NCBI RefSeq assembly: GCF_002776525.5
Contig: NC_045436.1
Location: 48,169,365 to 48,233,364 of the forward strand
Length of the DNA stretch: 64,000 bases
Source of the DNA: Piliocolobus tephrosceles
Lineage: Eukaryota > Chordata > Mammalia > Primates > Cercopithecidae
Reading direction: 5' to 3'
Under the pieces are notes generated by a model. That model was not told where the DNA came from and searched no databases. It worked only from the letters and a program-made list of their open reading frames with translations. Both the position numbers and the translations under genes were made by a program. This document shows, piece after piece, positions 58,258 through 64,000 of the stretch (the first letter of the stretch is position 1; each line of letters opens with the position of its first letter).

Positions 58258-58959
58258 AAAACAAAAATTGACAAGTGGAACCTAAGTAAACTAAGGAGCT
58301 TCTGCACAGCAAAAGAAACTATAAACAGAGCAAACAGACAACCTATAGAATGGGAGAAAATATTTGCAAACCATGCATCTGACAAAGTTCTAATATACAG
58401 AATCTATAAGGAACTTAAATAATTAAACAAGCAAAAAACAAGTAACCCCGTTTAAAATGGGCAAAAGATGTGAATAGACACTTCTCAAAACAAGACATGC
58501 AAGCAGCCAACAAACATGAAAAAATGCTCCACATCACTAATCATTAGAGAAATGCAAATCAAAGCCACAATGAAATATCATCTCACACCAGTCAGAATGG
58601 CTATTATTAAAAATCAAAAAACAACAGAGGCTGGCAAGGCTGCAAAGAAAAGGGAATGCCTGTGCCCTGTTGGTTGTTGGTAATGTAGTTCAGCTACTGT
58701 GGAAAGCAATTTGGAGATTTCTCAAAGAACTTAAAACAGAACTGCCATTCAACCTAGCAATCCCATTACTGGGTCTATATCCAAAAGAAAACAAATCTTT
58801 CTACCAAAAAGACAAATGCACTCATATGCTCATTGCAGCACTATTCACAATAGTAAAGATGTGGAATCAACCTAGGTGCCCACCAACAGTGGACTGGATA
58901 AACAAAATGTGGCATATATACAGCATGGAATACTATGCAGCTATAAAAAAAGAATGAAA

Positions 58960-59261
58960 TCTCCTGGACGTGGTGGCTCACACCTGTAATCCCAGCACTT
59001 TCGGAGGCTGAGGCAGGTGGATCACAAGGTCAGGAGTTCGAGATCAACCTGGCTAACACGGTGAAACCCCATCTCTACTATAAATACAAAAAAATTAGCC
59101 AGGCGTGGTGGCACATGCCTGTAATCTCAGCTACTTGGGAGGCTGAGGCAGGAGAATCACTCGAACCTGGGAGGTGGAGGTTGCAGTGAGCCAAGACTGT
59201 ACCACTGCACTCCAGCCTAGATGACAGAGAAAGACTCCATCTCAAAAAAAAAAAAAAAAAA
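58960..59261 (+). mobile_element. AluS SINE in L1PB
   Basis: Full dimer with an A(21) tail. AGAATGAA before it and GGAATGAA after it are target copies; L1 ORF2 reads on across the gap (AAAAAGAATGA / GAATTCGTGTCATTTGCAG). Confidence 0.94.
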
Positions 59262-59563
59262 AAGGAATGAATTCGTGTCATTTGCAGCAACATGGATGCA
59301 ACTAGAGGCCTAAGTGAATTAATGTAGGAACAGAAAATTAAATACCACGTGTTCTCACTTATAAATGGGTGCTAAACATTGGGTACGCACAGACCCAAGA
59401 TGGTAATAATATATACTGGGGATTCCAAAAGTGGGGAGGTAGGGAGGTGTAGAAGTTTTGAAAACTACCTGGGCAATAGAATCATTAGAAAGTCAAAGGT
59501 CAGTGTCACACAATATACCCATGTAACAAATCTGTACATATACCCCCAATCTAAAATAATAAT

Positions 59564-60812
59564 GAAGCATTTCCATAGAGAAAAAATCTATAATAATGTA
59601 CAAAATATTTTCTAGGGGATGGACTAAAGAGTGACTTTTCATTTTTCCATTACATATTTCATGGTGATTAAGGGGATTTTTTTGGCCTGTATGGATTTAA
59701 AATAAAATACAATTTGGCAAGAAATATGCCTAGGCATGGCTGCTAAGAAATAGTAGCCATCACTAAGCCTTTGGTAGGGTCCCAAGAGATCCAATGCCGA
59801 GGGCAAAGGTCAGTGGAAATGGGAGGAAAGTCCTCCTGTAACTCGATGCTTTCATTTAGTGGTAGAATGAAGTAGCTCTGGAAAAAAGGAAAAGGATATA
59901 TTGATAAAACTGTCAGAGTGGCATGTTTTAAAACAACGGGGGAAAGAAAATGGCTCAGATGCTTGGCTAGGAATGAAGTCAGGAAAACCTTGTCAGGAAG
60001 CAACCAAACCAACTGAAATAAACTTTAATCCATGCTAGCAACCTGGGTCACACAATAAATCAACTGAACCTAGCCTATCACACTAAAGTCAACCACCTTA
60101 TAACTATCAGATAAAGCAATAGAAGGTAAACTTGAGTTTATAAAAGGCAGAACTTATCTCTGGGGCTATGTGTAAATGAAGAGAGATGTTTTTTAAATCA
60201 TGTTGCAAAATGTTCCCATAAATCTACAAATAATATTAGGAAATTGAATCTGGTATCTTTTTGCTCTAGGAAAAGGGAAATTTCTCATTAAAGACTCTTT
60301 CCCAAGTCCTCTAAGCTCATTGGAATATAGAATCCTGTCACCTGCTAGAGAAAAGTTTCCAAAACATATATTTCCAAGCTTCTTATGCTTACAACATGCA
60401 AAAACTTTTTTTATGCCTTAAGGGGCATTTCCATCTTGGACTTGCAGAGAAAAAGCAATAATTGCACCTGCTAATGTTCACAGCATATTTAAACTTGCTG
60501 TGAAAGTCTAAATAACTTGGATCCTCTATAGTGAGTTAAAGGTCTATCAATGCATGATGAAGCCAGTCTTGAATCCTCTAATTTGCTAATCCTCTATTTT
60601 TACTACTCAGTCAAAACAATAACAGCAACAACCCGGATTTATTGTAGTTGGTCCACATGTCAAGTTACTTCCAGCAAAAATATGCATGGTTGAGGAAAGT
60701 CAATAACCAACGTAGCTGGAAAATATCACTCCCTACAATGTTCAGTAGAAAAAAGAAAGCAGTTTTAAAGATTTATCTTCCTATTACATCCTCCAAAGAA
60801 AAAACTTTAAAT
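59564..60812. other. Unassigned sequence
   Basis: 1.2 kb without recognised features. Frames of 87-89 codons at 59743-60012 (-) and 60648-60911 (+) have no known motif. Confidence 0.4.
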
Positions 60813-60814
60813 AT

Positions 60815-61010
60815 TATTTTATTTGTACAAATAACATCTGTGTCAGGCAATTTTCTAAATGCTTTAGAAATATTTTCTTACTTAATAGTGGTAATAAACC
60901 CAATGAAGTAGATACTATTAATATCTGCATTTAATAGATCAGGAAAATTAAAGCCCAGAGAGATTAGTTACTGTCAAAAGTACACACAGTTGGCCTGGGC
61001 TCAGAATTAA
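60815..61010 (-). repeat. MIR SINE, antisense
   Basis: GTGTCAGGCAATTTTCTAAATGCTTTAGAAATATTTTCTTACTTAATAGTGG..AACCCAATGAAGTAGATACTATTAATATCTGCATTT..AGCCCAGAGAGATTAG is reversed MIR over nearly its full length. Confidence 0.92.
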
Positions 61011-61054
61011 AAGAAAAACTTTAGAGAATGTGTCTGAAAGGTTGTTTGGGTTTC

Positions 61055-62250
61055 TATAAAAACAGATTCCAAGATAAGGGTTTGAGTGTTTATTGCAGAG
61101 GTACTGGGAAAATCAGTAAGGAAAAGATATAAAGAAGAAAAAAGCCAATAAGAGTACAGTATTAAGCCAGCTACTGCAGTGGGTCCCTGGAGTTGATTCC
61201 TGTAAGGACATTCTAAGCAATGGAGTAACATACACATCTCAGAATTATCTCACCCAAGAGACATGGGTACAAGAGTATTTGTACACCAGCTCTCAAGAAA
61301 CACTGATTGAGGATCACTTCCAGAGCATGGGGTAACATATCACTGGCAATTCCAGTCTATCATGCACCAGGGCAAAGCAGCCTTTGGTGATTCTACAAAA
61401 AGCCCCCATGTACAGAGAGGCAGATACTAACAGAAGTTCACCAGAATACAATAAAATAGATAAAACCCAAAAGATGTAGGTAGGGCACTAACAATGCCTT
61501 CAATAGCTCACCCTTTGCTTTGTGCAGTTCTAACTGTGCCCCATGTTAAATTCATTCCTATAAGTAACCGCTCTCAATCCAGTGATCATTTAGAATTTCT
61601 AAACAAATGGGTTTAATGAAACTAGGAAGATTAATGGGACAAGCTACAAACCCAATGCTGTAATTGACCATGATATTGATCTTCTGTCCTTCTCAACTTT
61701 GGTTGGTACTTCTGTTCATCTTGATTGCTAGCTTGTAGGGAAACCCCATATTTTATTCCTGAGGGGCCCGAGCCCATGGTTACCACTCCCTATCAGGTCA
61801 CTGTTTCTCCAAAGGCCCAATTACAATTATTACTGGACATGGAAGAATCAAGTGGAGACCTAGTAGAGTTTTCAGTTTTTAGAAATACTCCTCCCTGCCC
61901 ACTCCTCTTGATAGTCAAGTCAATTACTCAACAATTGCTGGTCAACTGGCATGAAGAGCCAAAGTGACTGGGTGGTAGCTAAATTTTAGTGTAGTGAAAC
62001 CTTACTATATACTCTAGTAGAAACATCTTTCCACTTGACCTTAGAATCTCAGACTGACAGAGGCTGCAGTTGCAGTGATGGGAAGCAAATCATCCAAATG
62101 CATTACTAGGAGTAATGGTTAGCAGGGCCATTGACATACTTGTGCTCATTTCCTCTTTACCTCATGCATTTTGCCTTTAATCCAAACTATCCATCTTAAA
62201 GAGTAACAGTACTATCCCAAAAGGTGAGGGAGACAGCGGGAGTGTTCCAC
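61055..62250. other. Unassigned block that looks repeat-derived
   Basis: The style of GTTTATTGCAGAGGTACTGGGAAAATCAG, CTCAGAATTATCTCACCCAAGAGACATGGG and GACAAGCTACAAACCCAATGCTGTAATTGACC suggests an interspersed repeat that I have seen but cannot name. An 80-codon frame at 61725-61967 lies in it. No gene is proposed. Confidence 0.35.
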
Positions 62251-62329
62251 CACAGCAAAGAGGGAAAATGTTTTATCACTGGCATTGTTTAGAATTTCTG
62301 ATGATAATAAAAAGGAGATCAGGTTCGTT

Positions 62330-62340
62330 CCAAGATGGCC
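62330..62340 (+). promoter_or_regulatory. YY1-type motif at the L1 5' end
   Basis: CCAAGATGGCC about 15-20 bases from the element start. In L1PA elements YY1 at this place directs the transcription start; here it is intact, so the promoter start signal may persist. Confidence 0.7.
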
Positions 62341-63345
62341 AGATAGGAACAGCTCCAGTCTACAGCTCCCAGCATGAGTGATGCAGAAGACGGGTGACTT
62401 TTGCATTTCCAACTGAGGTACCAGGTTCATCTCACTGGGGCTTGTCAGACAGTGGGTGCAGGACAGTGGGTGCAACCCACTGAGCATGAGCCAAAGCAGG
62501 GCGAGGCATCACCTCACCTGGGAAGTGCAATGGATCAGGGAATTCCCCTTTCTAGCCAAGGGATGCTGTGACAGACGGCACCTGGAAAATCTGATCACTC
62601 CCACCCTAATGCTGCGCTTTTCCAATAGTCTTAGCAAACAGCACACCAGGAGATTATATCCCGCACCTGACTCAGAGGACCCCACACCCACGGGGCCTCA
62701 CTCATTACTAGCACAGCAGTCTGAGATCGAACTGCAAGGTGGCAGCAAGGCTGGGTGAGGGGTGCCTGCCATTGCTGAGGCTTGAGTAGGTAAAAAAAGC
62801 CACCAGGAAGCTCGAACTTGGTGGAGCCCACTGTAGCTCAGAGGCCTGCCTGCCTCTGTAGACTCCACCACTGGGGGCAGAGCAAAGCCAAACAAAAGGC
62901 AGCAGAAACCTCTGCAGACTTAAACATCCCTGTCTGACAACTTTGAAGAGAGTAGTGGTTCTCAAAGCATGGAGTTTGACATCTGAGAACAGTCAGACTG
63001 CCTCCTTAAGTGGGTCCCTGATAGCTGAGTAGCCTAACTGGAAGGCACCCTCAGAGTAGGGGCAGACTGACACCTCTCATGTCCAGGTACCCCTCTGAGA
63101 CGAAACTTCCAGAGAAAGATCAGGCAGCAGCATTTTCTGTTCATCAATATTTGCTGTTCTGCAGCCTCTGCTGCTGATACCCAGGCAAACAGGGTCTGGA
63201 GTAGACCTCCAGCAAACTCCAACAGACCTGCAGCTGAGGGTCCTGACTGTTAGAAGGAAAACTAACAAACAGAAAGGACATCTACACTAAAACCTCATCT
63301 GTATGTCACCATCATCAAAGACCAAAGGTAGATAAAACCACAAAG

Positions 63346-63489
63346 ATGGGGAAAAAACAGAGCAGAAAAGCTGAAAATTCTAAAAATCAGAGTGCCTCCC
63401 CACCTTCAAAGGAACACAGCTCCTCGCCAGCAATGGAACAAAGCTGGACGAAGAATGACTTTGACGAGCTGAGAGAAGGCTTCAGATGA
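63346..63489 (+). pseudogene. L1PA ORF1, truncated at codon 48
   Basis: The frame opens MGKKQSRKAENSK at the usual ORF1 start and keeps QSWTKNDFDELREGFR, then meets TGA at 63487-63489 in the position of an Arg codon (CGA in related L1PA). One Glu codon is also absent before GF. ORF1 coding text resumes in frame-like form after the stop and is broken again by the Alu at 63566. The full protein of about 338 residues cannot be made. Confidence 0.9.
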
Positions 63490-63565
63490 TCAAACTACTC
63501 CAACCTAAAGGAGGAAGTTCAAACTCATTGCAAATAAGCTAAAGCCCTCGAAAAAAGATTAGATG

Positions 63566-63862
63566 GGCCGGGCGAGGTGGCTCAAGCCTGTAATCCCAGC
63601 ACTTTGGGAGGCCGAGACGGGCGGATCACGAGGTCAGGAGATCGAGACCATCCTGGCTAACCCGGTGAAACCCCGTCTCTACTAAAAAACACAAAAACCT
63701 AGCCGGGCGAGGTGGCGGGCACCTGTGGTCCCAGCTACACGGGAGGCTGAGGCAGGAGAATGGCGTAAACCCGGGAGGCAGAGCTTGCAGTGAGCTGAGA
63801 TCCGGCCACTGCACTCCAGGCTGGGCGACAGAGCGAGACTCCGTCTCAAAAAAAAAAAAAAA
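63566..63862 (+). mobile_element. Old World monkey AluYR-type SINE in L1 ORF1
   Basis: GGCCGGGCGAGGTGGCTCAAGCC, CCGGGCGAGGTGGCGGGC, GGCGTAAACCC and GAGATCCGGCCACTGC mark a young cercopithecid Alu. Perfect target copies AAAAAAGATTAGA lie at 63551-63563 and 63863-63875. It is one of the youngest insertions of the window and may be polymorphic. Confidence 0.96.
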
Positions 63863-64000
63863 AAAAAAGATTAGACGAATGGCTAACTAGAATAACCAGT
63901 GTAGAGAAGTCCTTAAACGACCTGATGGAGCTGAAAACCATGGCATGAGAACTACATGACACCACATGCACAAGCTTCAGTAGCCAATTCGATCAAGTAG

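Larger units (their letters stand above)
56690..59320 (+). pseudogene. L1PB ORF2 remnant, internal deletion and Alu
   Basis: Endonuclease-side text runs to about 57232 (ATAAATCAATATCAAGAGAAA), then continues directly with AGCAATCAGGCAAGAGAAAG, which belongs just before the reverse-transcriptase catalytic box; about 1.7 kb of ORF2 is missing. The box itself reads FTDDV (57308-57322) rather than FADDM. The C-terminus (MEYYAAIKKE at 58927-58957) is cut by the Alu. Confidence 0.82.
53715..59563 (+). mobile_element. L1PB-type LINE with 5' UTR, deleted ORF2 and nested Alu
   Basis: It contains a GC-rich 5' UTR with tandem units, ORF1, part of the ORF2 endonuclease, a direct jump to ORF2 beyond the catalytic box, the ORF2 C-terminus and a 3' UTR ending CATGTAACAAATCTGTACATATACCCCC. 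Present length is about 5.85 kb including a 0.3 kb Alu, against about 6-7 kb for an intact copy. Its divergence is between that of the L1MA at 13376 and the L1PA at 62314. The 5' edge is approximate. Confidence 0.82.
62314..64000 (+). mobile_element. L1PA-type LINE, 5' end, runs off the right edge
   Basis: About 1 kb of L1PA 5' UTR (AACAGCTCCAGTCTACAGC, GCAGAAGACGGGTGAC, GGTACCAGGTTCATCTCACT, AAGCAGGGCGAGGCATC, AGCACAGCAGTCTGAGATCG, GGAAGCTCGAACTTGGTGGAGCC, CAGACCTGCAGCTGAGGGTCC) followed by ORF1 from 63346. The remainder of the element lies beyond the window. It contains an OWM-specific Alu, so it is older than that Alu. Confidence 0.93.

Overview
The window is nuclear DNA of a primate, almost certainly an Old World monkey. 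It is packed with Alu and L1 copies, and two Alus (46582 and 63566) carry bases I associate with cercopithecid AluYR subfamilies: GGCTCAAGCC at the start, CCGGGCGAGGTGGCGG in the middle, GCGTAAAC/GCCTAAAC, and GAGATCCGGCCACTGC. I see no exon chain, no intact cellular gene, no tRNA, rRNA or CRISPR. The long open frames are reverse-strand Alu readings, microsatellite translations, or decayed transposon proteins. It reads as gene-poor intergenic or deep intronic sequence. Five runs of N mark assembly gaps: three of 10 bases inside GAAA/GGAA microsatellites and two of 100 bases.

Layout: 440-2760 is an antisense L2 (LINE2) reverse-transcriptase remnant split by an AluY and an L1 tail. 5490-7440 holds Tigger-type DNA transposon pieces and a primate L1 tail. 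7701 to about 19190 is one ERV-L provirus that later served as a landing site. Its 5' LTR holds an antisense MLT2-like LTR, which holds a Tigger MITE. Its pol holds a TTAA-flanked piggyBac-like element (itself hit by an L1), an Alu, a 4.7 kb L1MA with 9-bp target repeats, and a MaLR LTR carrying a hAT element. 19.2-31 kb has an MLT1 LTR, a MIR, a solo class II (ERV-K type) LTR with 6-bp target repeats, L1M and L2 tails, an MLT2-like LTR, a 62-bp minisatellite, and MER58-like and MER20 hAT elements.

31-53 kb is mostly unassigned sequence dotted with Alus, MIRs, a complete hAT element (38587-39079), MLT1 LTRs, large purine microsatellites and a palindromic candidate MITE at 36188-36338. 53.7-59.6 kb is an L1PB-type element with a tandemly repeated 5' UTR, a large internal ORF2 deletion and an Alu. 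From about 62314 to the right edge is the 5' end of a younger L1PA-type element with a YY1-type promoter motif, an early stop in ORF1 and an OWM-specific Alu.

Nothing here looks like a functioning multi-gene system. The most informative structures are the nested insertions, which date one another, a 32-bp fold-back hairpin inside the ERV-L (10011-10121), the palindromic MITE candidate, and a probable assembly duplication around the gap at 46898-46997.
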